Assembly: GCA_937921485.1 (NCBI GenBank)
Contig: CAKZSV010000048.1
Coordinates: forward strand, 1-36,605
DNA: 36,605 nt
Reading direction: 5' to 3'
DNA from: an uncultured bacterium
Lineage (GTDB): Bacteria > Spirochaetota > UBA4802 > JAGODF01
Positions 1 through 8,611 of this stretch are shown in pieces. The position numbers were made by a program, and so were the translations under genes. The notes beneath the pieces are model-generated. The model was not told where the DNA came from. It saw only the letters and a program-made list of their open reading frames with translations, and did not search any database. Position 1 is the first letter of the stretch; each line of letters opens with the position of its first letter.

Positions 1-445
1 GTAATCCCCACCAGATGTGAAACACCGTCGCTTCTTCTATACATTTATCGTAACATGCACAGTTTTTATAGGGATAAGAATCCACGTCCTCATCATACTC
101 ACCCTTTTCAATGCGCTCCACCAGTTCGGGAAGATACACCAGCACCGCAATGGCAATCACATGCGAAATCGAACGCCTAAAAAACCGCCGCATATCATTA
201 AAATAATCATATTCTCTTTCCAGGAATTTTACCTTCACTCGGAATTTTGGTATTGGCATGCCCTTGTCATCCAGGCGCTTCTGGTATGCAATTCTTCCAT
301 GCTCCCTCTCGTACTTTGCGTGATGCCGCATTGCAGAGCGCATCACCGCAATAATGAGATCAATCATTGTCAATCCCGTGCGCTTCTCGGCGTCTTTAAG
401 CAAAAACAACACTTCTTTTGTCATCATGTAGGTTGTTTTTATCAT
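1..445 (-). CDS. Tandem ribbon-helix-helix-like protein, repeated family copy 1 (3' end off window)
   Basis: Reading the minus strand from ATG at 445 gives 148 codons open to the window edge, beginning MIKTTYMMTKEV and ending FHIWWGL. A strong Shine-Dalgarno (aggaggt) lies 7 nt before the ATG. Residues 1-40 look like a ribbon-helix-helix unit: a short strand (KTTYMM), helix A to KRTG, then helix B DLIIAVMRSAM. Residues about 67-110 repeat the pattern: strand RVKVKFL, helix EREYDYFNDMRRFF, turn SIS, helix HVIAIAVLVYL. The tail has Cys residues (NCACYDKC) and the IWWG motif. It differs from copy 2 (26951-27436) at only about 12 of 148 residues. I infer a DNA-binding protein that folds as an intramolecular pseudo-dimer. 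A link to the Leptospira paralogous family DUF1564 is possible but not established. The plus-strand open frame over this region is an antisense shadow. Confidence 0.8.
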   Translation of the reverse strand, partial: MIKTTYMMTKEVLFLLKDAEKRTGLTMIDLIIAVMRSAMRHHAKYEREHGRIAYQKRLDDKGMPIPKFRVKVKFLEREYDYFNDMRRFFRRSISHVIAIAVLVYLPELVERIEKGEYDEDVDSYPYKNCACYDKCIEEATVFHIWWGL

Positions 446-492
446 AATTAGACCTCCTGAAATATTGTGCTCATTAATGCATAATTCACACT

Positions 493-521
493 ACATTACA
501 CATGTATAGTATTTCTGCAAG
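493..521 (-). promoter_or_regulatory. Candidate promoter/operator of repeated-family copy 1
   Basis: On the minus strand, CTTGCAGAAATACTATAC (521-504) matches 16 of 18 bases of the sequence in front of copy 2, at nearly the same distance from the start codon (59 versus 61 nt). It can be read as a -35 (TTGCAG, 520-515), a 16-nt spacer holding AATACTATAC, and a -10 (TAATGT, 498-493), preceded by a T-run. A conserved spacer sequence suggests an operator, possibly for autoregulation. The exact -35/-10 assignment is uncertain. Confidence 0.45.
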
Positions 522-666
522 TAAAAAAATCTTTCCATCTCTTTTTTGTTTCGGGAAGCATGCGAATAGGTGTGTTGATGAGAGTTTTTGCACAATCGCC
601 ATAATTTTTTTCGAAATTAATCAAAAAGTTTGATATTTTATCATCATTGTTACGTAAACAACCATC

Positions 667-1620
667 ATGCAGAGCAAATTACTATTGCGTAAGGTGTCAA
701 ATGTTCTTCAAACAGCATTTTTCCTTGTGTTGATGACCTTACTTTTTATTGCTGTAGGATATTTCATAAGCGGCACTATCGGTATTGTATCGGCGCTCAT
801 TGTTGCCGTGATTTTATTTACAATTACACCCCGAGTTTCACCGCAATTCGTGCTTAAGATGTACCGCGCAATTCCTCTTCGGCATCCTGACGCGCCGGGT
901 CTTTATCGAATAATCGAGGAATTGTCTTCGCGTGCGGATCTTCAAGCGCCGCCCGTTCTTTATTATATACCGCATTCAATGACCAATGCCTTTTCCCTGG
1001 GAAGCAAAACCAATTCGGCGATTGCGCTCACCGACGGCCTCCTGCGGCAATTGAACGCTGATGAACTTTCTGCTGTGTTTGCGCATGAAATCAGCCATAT
1101 CCGCCATGGCGATCTCGCGATTATGAATCTAGCCGACACGCTCAGCCGATTTATCGACATTTTTTCATCTCTTGGTATTTTCCTTCTCTTATTGTATTTT
1201 CCCCTTTATTTTATGATGGGCGTGATTATTCCATTGCCTATAATCATTATTTTAATGAGTGCCCCGACGTTCAGCACCTTATTGCAACTGGCTCTTTCAC
1301 GCACGCGTGAATACGATGCCGATCTTGGCGCGGTGGAACTGACGCATGATCCCCTTTCACTGGCCAGTGCGTTGCGAAAGGTTGAGTACCATCCCATTCG
1401 TTTCTTCGATTTTCTGCCAGTACTGAAACGCCGCGATGCGCTTCCCTCAATACTGCGCTCACATCCCGTGACGCAAAAGAGAATTGACAGGTTGCTGCAA
1501 CTTGCGCAGAATTACACTCCAAGGAACATCATGACGTCGGATTTTTTTATACTAAATCCCGATTTCGAGAAACCTGTTCCGAAAAAAAATTTCTTCACCA
1601 GGCTTTTCATTGGTGATTAA
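667..1620 (+). CDS. htpX: HtpX-like M48 family zinc metalloprotease
   Basis: Membrane-bound zinc endopeptidase of family M48, the HtpX type that degrades damaged or misfolded membrane proteins. Two hydrophobic segments occupy residues about 12-60, followed by the active-site motif HEISH (in AVFAHEISHIRHGD, about residue 140). A second pair of membrane segments (about 165-215) follows, then the third zinc ligand region SRTREYDADLGAVEL. That is the HtpX domain order, and 317 residues is a normal length. No clear ribosome binding site precedes the ATG (acaaccatcATG), but the predicted N-terminus fits the family. It stands alone, convergent with nothing and 130 nt upstream of the ATPase gene on the same strand. 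Family assignment is secure; the client proteins are unknown. Confidence 0.9.
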   Translation: MQSKLLLRKVSNVLQTAFFLVLMTLLFIAVGYFISGTIGIVSALIVAVILFTITPRVSPQFVLKMYRAIPLRHPDAPGLYRIIEELSSRADLQAPPVLYYIPHSMTNAFSLGSKTNSAIALTDGLLRQLNADELSAVFAHEISHIRHGDLAIMNLADTLSRFIDIFSSLGIFLLLLYFPLYFMMGVIIPLPIIIILMSAPTFSTLLQLALSRTREYDADLGAVELTHDPLSLASALRKVEYHPIRFFDFLPVLKRRDALPSILRSHPVTQKRIDRLLQLAQNYTPRNIMTSDFFILNPDFEKPVPKKNFFTRLFIGD

Positions 1621-1650
1621 TTTTTTGTTCGTATTGTCATCGGCAGTTTG

Positions 1651-1695
1651 CATTATTACATACAAAGATTTGATGCTTGTAATAATGTTTTGTTA
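1651..1695 (+). terminator. Weak AT-rich hairpin after htpX
   Basis: Perfect 10-base inverted repeat cattattaca (1651-1660) / tgtaataatg (1678-1687), followed by ttttgtt. The stem is AT-rich and the loop is 17 nt, so it is a weak intrinsic terminator at best. An operator for the downstream ATPase gene is an alternative. Confidence 0.3.
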
Positions 1696-1753
1696 TGCTT
1701 TTCAGCGCGTGCACGTATTTTAAAAAATCCATTGGTATAAAGGGAGTACTAAA

Positions 1754-4402
1754 ATGAGCCATCCATACCACAACTATTATACATCACCAATTGATGAAAA
1801 TTTCCGAATGCTACAATCTTCCCCCGAAGGCCTTTCCGACACTCAGGCCAGCGAGCGGCTCACAAAATATGGCACCAATGAAATAACCCAGGCCAGGAGA
1901 AAAAGCTTTATTATGAAGCTTCTTGAGTATCTTTTAGAACCCATGGCGCTCATCCTCTTTGCAGCTTCTGCTTTTTCCTTTGCCATTAAAGATTTCATTG
2001 AGGGCTTTGCCATCACCGGTGTAGTCATCATCAATACCATAATAAGCCTGATTCAGGATTATAAAGCCGAAAAAGCCGTTGAGGAGCTAAAGAAAATTCT
2101 TTCACCCCAATTTAAAGTGATGCGCAATGGCACGGTCGAAATCATCGCGTCAAAGCTCATTGTGCCGGGCGACATCATTCTCTTTGAAGCGGGCGATATC
2201 ATACCCGCCGACGCACGCGTTATTGAAGCGAAAAATCTTTTAGTTGACGAAGCGCATCTCACCGGCGAAAGCGAAGCGGTTGCCAAACACGCCGACCCTC
2301 TTCCCGGTGAATTGCAGCTTTTTGAAATGAAAAATATCCTCTTCAGCGGAAGCCGTGTCTTAAACGGCACCGGTAAAGCACTCATCATTGCCACTGGCGA
2401 TGCAACAGAAATGGGAAAAATCGCGCGAAACATCCAGGAATCACAAGAAGAAAAAACTCCCCTTCAGCAGAAACTCCAGAAAGAAATAAAATTTCTTGTA
2501 GTTCTCGCTCTCTTTTCGGCCATCGTAGTGCTCGGAGTGAGCATGCTCAGGGAATTCCCCTGGCATCAATCGATCATCATTGCCATCAGCATCATGGTCG
2601 CAGTGTTTCCCGAGGGCCTTCCCGCTTCTATCACCATTGCGCTCTCACTTGCCGTTGAGCGCATGGCGAAAAACAATGTCATCATCAAACGCCTTTCTTC
2701 TGTGGAAACGCTCGGAAATGTGAATTATATCTGCACCGACAAAACCGGTACCATCACCCAGCATAATATGACTGTTAAAGAATACTTTATTAATGGCCGA
2801 TTCAATCCCGCAGCCGAACTTTTCAAAATGATTTCCGAAGGCGAATCTGATGTCCTTCATAAAATCTTTCTTGCTTCAATTAAATGCGCAACTGCGGAAG
2901 TACAGGAAATTGACGGAACAATTGTAAAGGAAATGGGCGACCCCACCGAAACCGCTCTCATCAAATCGGCTATCATCAACGGTTTTAAGCCGTCAACATT
3001 CGACACCTATCGTATTGCCGATGCAATCCCGTTTTCATCCGAAACGATGCTCTCCGCCGCTTTGCTGGAAGATCCTCGCGGCGAATACCTCATATCAATA
3101 AAAGGAGCACCTGAACGTATCGTAGAACTCTGCGAAACATTTTATCTGGATGGGAAGTACGAGAAAATGACTCCGCACGAAAAAACGCGCATCAGCAAAG
3201 CACTCGCTGAGCTTTCACATCAAGGGTTCCGTCTCATCGGTTTCGCCTGGAAAAAATTCCATAGCGCATCCAGCATCTCACTCGATGATATTCAAAATGC
3301 TTCCTTTCTCGGATGCGCCGCAATCTACGATCCTCCGAAAGACGAAGTAAAAATTACCATCGAAGAAACAAAATCCGCAAACATCAATGTCGTGATGATA
3401 ACCGGCGACAGCAAAAACACCGGTTTTTCAATCGCGCAGAGCGTGGGCATAGCCTCAACGATTGACGAAGCCATTGAAGGCCGTGAAATCGAAGAAATGG
3501 GCGATGAAGAGTTTTCAAGGAGGGTGGAATCCATTAAAGTTTATTCCCGCGTCTCTCCACTGGATAAACTTTCAATTGTTAAAAAACTCAGAGAAAAAGG
3601 GCATGTGGTGGCGATGACGGGCGACGGGGTGAATGACGCGCCGGCGCTGAAACAGGCGCACGTGGGAATTGCCATGGGGCGCGCTGGGTCGCAAGTTTCG
3701 CAGGAAGCCGCCGAGATGATTCTCACGGACGATAATTTTTCCACCATTATACACGCTGTCCGCGAAGGCCGTACCGTCTATCGCAACATCCAGAAGCTCA
3801 TACGATACCTCCTCACCAACAATATCGGGAAAGTTCTTGCTGTGCTCATCACGCCGGCGCTTGGCTATGCCGCTCCGCTTACGGCGATTCAGATCCTCTG
3901 GTCGAACGTGGTGATGGAATCGCTCCCCGCCGTGGGAATCAGTACCGATCCATCCGACAGATCGATCATGAAGCGGAAAATCGCCAGACATTCCGATCCT
4001 GTCGTCCCACGAGCCGACCGCATACGCATGTTCATCGACGGATTTCTTTTCGGCCTATCCGTCGCCGCGGCTTTCATCATTTTCCATCACCTCCATCACA
4101 ATGACGCAATCGCACGAACCGCCGCGTTTTCCGTGATGCTTCTCTCGCCGCAAATATACGCGTTTGTAATTCGAGACGGATCGCTTATTGAAAAAATAAT
4201 ACGTCCCAACTGGATGCTCAAATCGTTCTTCTTCATCACCCTTGCGATGATCGCAGGAATCATTTTCATCCAGCCGCTTAACATCGTGTTCAATACCACG
4301 CCCATCAGCGGGGCAATCAACTGGGCAATCATTGCAGGGCTATCGCTATTCACGCCGATAGTTCGGCTTGCGGCCGATGGATTGATGAGCAAGGAAATGT
4401 GA
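1754..4402 (+). CDS. P2-type cation-transporting ATPase, Ca-ATPase-like
   Basis: P-type ATPase of 882 residues with every catalytic signature: actuator TGES (170-173), M4 PEGLP (286-290), phosphorylation motif DKTGT with Asp329, nucleotide-binding KGAPE (about 450), and hinge TGDGVNDAP (622-630). The N-terminal cation-ATPase domain precedes M1. A good Shine-Dalgarno (aaagggag) supports the ATG. M5-M6 align without gaps to the SERCA calcium pump (RYLLTNNIGK...ILWSNVVMESLPA). The SERCA site residue Glu771 is replaced by Lys693, Thr799 by Met721 and Asp800 by Glu722. The M4 Glu (287) and the M5/M6 Asn residues (690, 718) are kept. A two-calcium site is therefore unlikely. One calcium or manganese, as in PMR1-type pumps, or another ion is possible. 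The gene appears monocistronic, with a hairpin just after it. Confidence 0.88.
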   Translation: MSHPYHNYYTSPIDENFRMLQSSPEGLSDTQASERLTKYGTNEITQARRKSFIMKLLEYLLEPMALILFAASAFSFAIKDFIEGFAITGVVIINTIISLIQDYKAEKAVEELKKILSPQFKVMRNGTVEIIASKLIVPGDIILFEAGDIIPADARVIEAKNLLVDEAHLTGESEAVAKHADPLPGELQLFEMKNILFSGSRVLNGTGKALIIATGDATEMGKIARNIQESQEEKTPLQQKLQKEIKFLVVLALFSAIVVLGVSMLREFPWHQSIIIAISIMVAVFPEGLPASITIALSLAVERMAKNNVIIKRLSSVETLGNVNYICTDKTGTITQHNMTVKEYFINGRFNPAAELFKMISEGESDVLHKIFLASIKCATAEVQEIDGTIVKEMGDPTETALIKSAIINGFKPSTFDTYRIADAIPFSSETMLSAALLEDPRGEYLISIKGAPERIVELCETFYLDGKYEKMTPHEKTRISKALAELSHQGFRLIGFAWKKFHSASSISLDDIQNASFLGCAAIYDPPKDEVKITIEETKSANINVVMITGDSKNTGFSIAQSVGIASTIDEAIEGREIEEMGDEEFSRRVESIKVYSRVSPLDKLSIVKKLREKGHVVAMTGDGVNDAPALKQAHVGIAMGRAGSQVSQEAAEMILTDDNFSTIIHAVREGRTVYRNIQKLIRYLLTNNIGKVLAVLITPALGYAAPLTAIQILWSNVVMESLPAVGISTDPSDRSIMKRKIARHSDPVVPRADRIRMFIDGFLFGLSVAAAFIIFHHLHHNDAIARTAAFSVMLLSPQIYAFVIRDGSLIEKIIRPNWMLKSFFFITLAMIAGIIFIQPLNIVFNTTPISGAINWAIIAGLSLFTPIVRLAADGLMSKEM

Positions 4403-4417
4403 GAGACGCAAATAACA

Positions 4418-4453
4418 ATTAAGCCGCCTCAGATACATCCGGGGCGGCTTAAT
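4418..4453. terminator. Bidirectional terminator-like hairpin between ATPase and qrc genes
   Basis: Perfect 11-base inverted repeat attaagccgcc (4418-4428) / ggcggcttaat (4443-4453) lies between two convergent genes. On the minus strand it is followed by a U-rich stretch (tgttattt), fitting termination of the qrc operon. On the plus strand the T-run is poor. Confidence 0.7.
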
Positions 4454-4476
4454 GAATTCTTCGAGATTCTTTCGAT

Positions 4477-5733
4477 TTACCTGTGATGCTCCTCTTTATG
4501 GAGATGCGGGAAAAGAGGCAGATACGCCGCAAATCCCCAGTAAATCAGGATCATTGTTGCGATGGAACCGAGCATAATCCCCCATTCCTGAATGGTGGGA
4601 TTGTAGGCCGCAAATTCTCGCCAGGGAAAATTCGGAATGCTGAAACCATTGAGCACCACGCCGATCTTCGAAAACACAATCGCCGCCACGCCGCAGATAA
4701 CCGCGCCGAAAAGGAATTTTTCCTGTTCTCGTAATTTTTTCACATTCAATATGGCAATCGGCACAAGGCAGAGAAGAAGCTCGAGCGCAAGCACCCAGAG
4801 TCCGTAATACCCGCCTAAAAGATCAATAAACCGGCGATCCGCAATCGGAACGTATCGCACCGCCATGGTATATACATCGTACACCCTGAAAAGAAAATAG
4901 AAGATGAACATCACTCCCGAAATGCGCGCCAGCGTCCAGAATGATTCCTTTGGTGCCACTTCCTTTTTCATGATGCGTTCTGCGATTTTAGGAACCATAA
5001 TCATAAAGCAGGTGCCGCCCGCAGTCGCGCCCACAATCGCAAGGAAGAAGAACTGATGATGTGCCCGCCACCAGCCGGGTTTGCCATACAGCACATCCCA
5101 CATGCCGCCGCCGAGTGAACCCTGATGGAAGAAGGAAAGAAAGGTACCCACCGCCGCCATGATCCACATGAGCCTGTGAAGATAATGGCCGATGTAGTGC
5201 AGTACCGGAATTTTATCGAGAACTTTGTGCTTGAGCGGAATCGGAATGAGTTCCACGCACAGCACCAAAAAATACAGGGTCAGACACCATACAACCTCGG
5301 TGAGCATCGATTGCGGCACCAGATTGGGACCCCAATTTGGATAGGTATATCCAAACCAGGCTCGAAGCGGCTGGCCGATGTCGAAGACCAGCAATATAAA
5401 GGTGAAAAGATAGCACATAAAGCCTATGAGCACCGTTGAGTTGATAAGCGGCTCGAGTTTTTCCACCCGAAAAATGTAGAGCATAAAACCGGTAAAAAAT
5501 GCGCCGCCGCCCAGAGCCACAAAGCCCAGATCGCCGATGATCCACAGTCCCATGGCGAATGTGTTATTCATGTCGGTGTATCCCAGCCCCCAGAAAAGAA
5601 TCTGGATGGCGAATACCACGAAGAAAAACACCAGCGCTGACAGTACCGCCAGCGCGATTTTAGTGTTCTTCGAAAAACTGTTCCATTCGTTTTTGATACA
5701 TTCTGTAAAGGTATTCACAGTTTCTCTCCTCAT
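4477..5733 (-). CDS. qrcD: NrfD/PsrC-like integral membrane subunit, QrcD-like
   Basis: Polytopic membrane protein of 418 residues in the NrfD/PsrC family, the quinone-interacting subunit of several periplasmic oxidoreductases. About ten hydrophobic segments are visible from residue 27 onward, for example IALAVLSALVFFFVVFAIQI, with short charged loops and a charged His-rich C-terminus. It is the last gene of the minus-strand cluster, 4 nt after the ferredoxin gene, so it is co-translated. In the Desulfovibrio Qrc complex the same gene order places QrcD as the menaquinone-reducing membrane partner of QrcABC. Alternative Complex III and polysulfide reductase have related subunits. The cytochrome-first, four-gene order favours Qrc. 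Assignment as QrcD rests on gene order plus family, not on a computed tree. Confidence 0.8.
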   Translation of the reverse strand: MRRETVNTFTECIKNEWNSFSKNTKIALAVLSALVFFFVVFAIQILFWGLGYTDMNNTFAMGLWIIGDLGFVALGGGAFFTGFMLYIFRVEKLEPLINSTVLIGFMCYLFTFILLVFDIGQPLRAWFGYTYPNWGPNLVPQSMLTEVVWCLTLYFLVLCVELIPIPLKHKVLDKIPVLHYIGHYLHRLMWIMAAVGTFLSFFHQGSLGGGMWDVLYGKPGWWRAHHQFFFLAIVGATAGGTCFMIMVPKIAERIMKKEVAPKESFWTLARISGVMFIFYFLFRVYDVYTMAVRYVPIADRRFIDLLGGYYGLWVLALELLLCLVPIAILNVKKLREQEKFLFGAVICGVAAIVFSKIGVVLNGFSIPNFPWREFAAYNPTIQEWGIMLGSIATMILIYWGFAAYLPLFPHLHKEEHHR

Positions 5734-5737
5734 TTAT

Positions 5738-6553
5738 TCAGGAATTTTGGAAACCGCTGATAATATCGCGAAGCCATTTCTGGCTTGAAAGGTAATATAC
5801 TTTCGGGTTCGGAAACTCCTTGATTCGCAAACGGCGCTGCCGTTCATCTTCAGGCTGATGGTCGATTGAATGCACCATGCGCACCGCCCTTGGGTCATTT
5901 TTCAGGCGCGTTTCGTACACGGGCGAATTGGGATTATTGAGATCGCCGAACACAATGGCGCCGGTGGGACACGCGCTTACGCACGCGGGCGTGTAGGTGA
6001 CTTTATTGATGTCCTTTTCGCCCTGTGCAATCGCCTTATCGCGCTCGCGCTTCCAGATATGGCTGCAGAACGTGCATTTCACGACTGTTCCCCGCGAGGC
6101 GACGGAAACATCGGGATTTAGCCCCTTCTTAAAATCGCTTTCATAGCGGGGCTTCCACCAGTTGAAGACGCGCGCTTCGTACGGGCAGGCTGCCTGGCAG
6201 TAGCGGCATCCGATGCATCGCGACCATATCTGGCTCACCACTCCATCCTCGCCCACGTCGGTGGCAACCACAGGGCATACGGAAACGCAGGGGGGATGCG
6301 GATTCTGAGGGTCATTGCCCGAGCACTGCATGCACATTTTCGGCACGAACGCAACCTGCACTTCGCCATAGTTTTTACCGCGCTCATAATCGTTGGTGAC
6401 CTTCATCAGATCAAGGAAGGTGACTCTTTTCGGTATATCGGAATCCTCTTCAAAGATCGGCATATTGTTTTCCTGCATGCATGCCACCTGACACGCACCG
6501 CAACCGGTGCATTTATCTAAGTCGATTGACATTCCCCATCGTACAGTCATCAT
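5738..6553 (-). CDS. qrcC: Four-cluster ferredoxin-type iron-sulfur subunit, QrcC-like
   Basis: Iron-sulfur electron-transfer subunit of 271 residues. It has four cysteine clusters of the DmsB/PsrB/HybA pattern: CTGCGACQVAC (Cys15, 18, 21, 25), CMQCSG...PPCVSVCP, CIGCRYCQAACPY, and CTFCSH...ACVSACPTGA. Most would hold [4Fe-4S] centres. There is no export signal, as expected if it is carried across the membrane with its partner encoded just upstream (6566-8566). It would pass electrons between the cytochrome/molybdopterin-like pair and the NrfD-like membrane subunit. It overlaps neither neighbour: 12 nt from the upstream gene and 4 nt from the downstream one. The start (ATG ATG ACA GTA) could be either Met. 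Confidence 0.85.
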   Translation of the reverse strand: MMTVRWGMSIDLDKCTGCGACQVACMQENNMPIFEEDSDIPKRVTFLDLMKVTNDYERGKNYGEVQVAFVPKMCMQCSGNDPQNPHPPCVSVCPVVATDVGEDGVVSQIWSRCIGCRYCQAACPYEARVFNWWKPRYESDFKKGLNPDVSVASRGTVVKCTFCSHIWKRERDKAIAQGEKDINKVTYTPACVSACPTGAIVFGDLNNPNSPVYETRLKNDPRAVRMVHSIDHQPEDERQRRLRIKEFPNPKVYYLSSQKWLRDIISGFQNS

Positions 6554-6565
6554 GATGACAGCTCC

Positions 6566-8566
6566 TTAGCTCAAGTTTACCCTGGTGTACCACCAGTCGG
6601 CCACACCGGACTCGGAATCGATATCGGCCGTCATTATTTCAAGAGGATTGGCACCTTTGTCACTTCCATATTTTGTATGATCGCGATGTCCGAATCCCAT
6701 CGCGACCGCCACAGTGTTCGGGGCCACAGTTTTAGAGAGATGCACATTTACCCTGCACGTCTTTCCGCGCGAAGAGCGGATTTTCACTGTTGAGTTCTCG
6801 CCCACTCCCAAAGTCCGGGCAGTTTCCGGATTCACAAGCACCCGCATTCTTTCAAACGCATAGTCCTCGCGACCAATTCCTTTGAGCACATAGGGAAGTG
6901 CAAGGCTGCTTCCATTGCCCACCAGCGGAATCTCATAGGGAATGAGCGCCAGCGGCAGGGTGCTTTCCATGCGCTTTTGCACCCCTTCGAGGCCGTTGCG
7001 GAGCACGTCAAGATTGAGCGTAAAGCTGGCAAGAGGCCTTCTATCTGCGCCAATGAGGTTTGCCACATCAGCATGCCCGCTCCAGGGAAACGATTGTGCC
7101 ACACCTTCTACTGCTTTGGCAATCGCAAGTACAATGTCCGCCGCGTTTTTCGCAAAAAATCGCGGCGCAACAACAGCATCCCCCCTGGATGTCTTCACTT
7201 CAAGAATTGTGGTGGCTGGAAGAATATAATCCGCCAGTGCGGCGGTGTCATTTCGCAGCGTCGCTATCGCCACCACCATGGGAATTTCTTTTAATTTGTT
7301 CGCCAGATCTAGGCCATAGACACTCGTAAACACTGGATTTGCTTCATTTATGAAAAGCAATTCCGGCTTTTCGCCGTTCTTAATAAAATCATCGATTCCT
7401 TTCGCTTTGCGTGTCGCCTGCAATCCCGCACGGGCAACCGCGTCCTGCGCCACCGCGCCCAGACGGTTGCTTTTCGCTTTAACAAATACACCGCCGGGAA
7501 CGCCCATTCTGCCCGTGAGCTTATTGAGGCATTGCACCGCAAGAATTTCCGCAACCGAAGATGATACCATCTTCCCGCCGCGTCCCGCCACCGCAACGGC
7601 GCGTGGGGCATTCGCAAATTCACGCGCGATTTCATCGATTTTTTCGGCCGGCACGCCCGTAAGCTCCGAAACTTTATCGGGTGCGAAATCATTCAACCCG
7701 TTCCATCGCGCAAGCTCGGGAAGATTCCCGCCCTTGCCGTAATTCATGATGAGTTTATAGGCAATACCCATTGCCAGGAATATTTCGCTTCCCGGTTTCA
7801 CCGGTACCCATTTTGAGGCAAGTGATGCGGTACGCGTCGCAAGGGCGTCTATCTGAACAAAGGTGGTATTATTCGCTTTCCAGGTATTCAAAACTCGATG
7901 CATCCGCGCCTGATTTCCCCAGCCTTCGAAGAGCCGTGCACCGAAGCTCACTACATAGCTTGCATTTTCAAAATCGTACTCCAGCGCGCCATCCGCATTT
8001 TGCGAGACGCGAACCGCAGCGGACGCAAGTTCATCAAGGCTCGCTTCATTATATACATGCCCGCTGCCGATCGCAGCGCACAGGCGCTCCACAAGAGCGT
8101 TCGCTGCCGCATTACCCGAACCGTTGATTGCCGCAACCGCCTGCGCCTTATTCTGCGCGCGGAGTTCCTTTATTTTATTCGCGATATCCTGAACGGCTTC
8201 GTTCCAGTCAACCGGCGCGAATCGGCCCGAGCCTTTTCCGCCGACCCGTTTGAGAGGGCGCTGTATCCTTTCAGGATGATAGAGCTGCTGAATCAGCGTC
8301 TGACACACCGAACAGCCCGCATTTGAAGTTTCCACCTTCACTGCTCTATCGCCGATCATCCGCACCGAAATATTGGTTCCACAGGCAGGACAAACTCCCT
8401 GACGGAATTTTTCTTCTCCGCCCTCAGGACGGTACTGATCCTGGGTCCATTCCACCAGCCATTGTAATCCATCAAACGGCGCAAAGGAAACCGTGGTGCC
8501 CACAATGCCCCCGGCCACCGCGCCGCCTGCAACTTTCAGGAAATCTTTTCGTTCAATCTTTTTCAT
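6566..8566 (-). CDS. qrcB: Molybdopterin oxidoreductase-like subunit, QrcB-like
   Basis: Protein of 666 residues in the molybdopterin oxidoreductase superfamily. The N-terminus ERKDFLKVAGGAVAGGIVG resembles a Tat signal but has Arg-Lys instead of the twin arginine. Two cysteine pairs follow, CPAC (59-62) and CSVC (85-88), which could hold an [4Fe-4S] centre. The pterin-binding fold follows, and a C-terminal MopB beta-barrel domain ends the chain (NPETARTLGVGENSTVKIRSS, HRDHTKYG). I saw no obvious Cys/Sec molybdenum ligand. Desulfovibrio QrcB is known to bind no molybdenum, so a purely structural or electron-transfer role is the family expectation. It lies between the cytochrome gene and the ferredoxin gene in one operon. 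Confidence 0.82.
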   Translation of the reverse strand: MKKIERKDFLKVAGGAVAGGIVGTTVSFAPFDGLQWLVEWTQDQYRPEGGEEKFRQGVCPACGTNISVRMIGDRAVKVETSNAGCSVCQTLIQQLYHPERIQRPLKRVGGKGSGRFAPVDWNEAVQDIANKIKELRAQNKAQAVAAINGSGNAAANALVERLCAAIGSGHVYNEASLDELASAAVRVSQNADGALEYDFENASYVVSFGARLFEGWGNQARMHRVLNTWKANNTTFVQIDALATRTASLASKWVPVKPGSEIFLAMGIAYKLIMNYGKGGNLPELARWNGLNDFAPDKVSELTGVPAEKIDEIAREFANAPRAVAVAGRGGKMVSSSVAEILAVQCLNKLTGRMGVPGGVFVKAKSNRLGAVAQDAVARAGLQATRKAKGIDDFIKNGEKPELLFINEANPVFTSVYGLDLANKLKEIPMVVAIATLRNDTAALADYILPATTILEVKTSRGDAVVAPRFFAKNAADIVLAIAKAVEGVAQSFPWSGHADVANLIGADRRPLASFTLNLDVLRNGLEGVQKRMESTLPLALIPYEIPLVGNGSSLALPYVLKGIGREDYAFERMRVLVNPETARTLGVGENSTVKIRSSRGKTCRVNVHLSKTVAPNTVAVAMGFGHRDHTKYGSDKGANPLEIMTADIDSESGVADWWYTRVNLS

Positions 8567-8611
8567 GGATTCGATTACCTCGCCTTCATTATTCGCTTGT
8601 GCCGCGCTTCA

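Noticed and set aside
17..451. Plus-strand open frame of 144 codons at the left edge
   Set aside because: It is the antisense of repeated-family copy 1, whose minus-strand frame has a ribosome site, homologues in the window and a conserved start.
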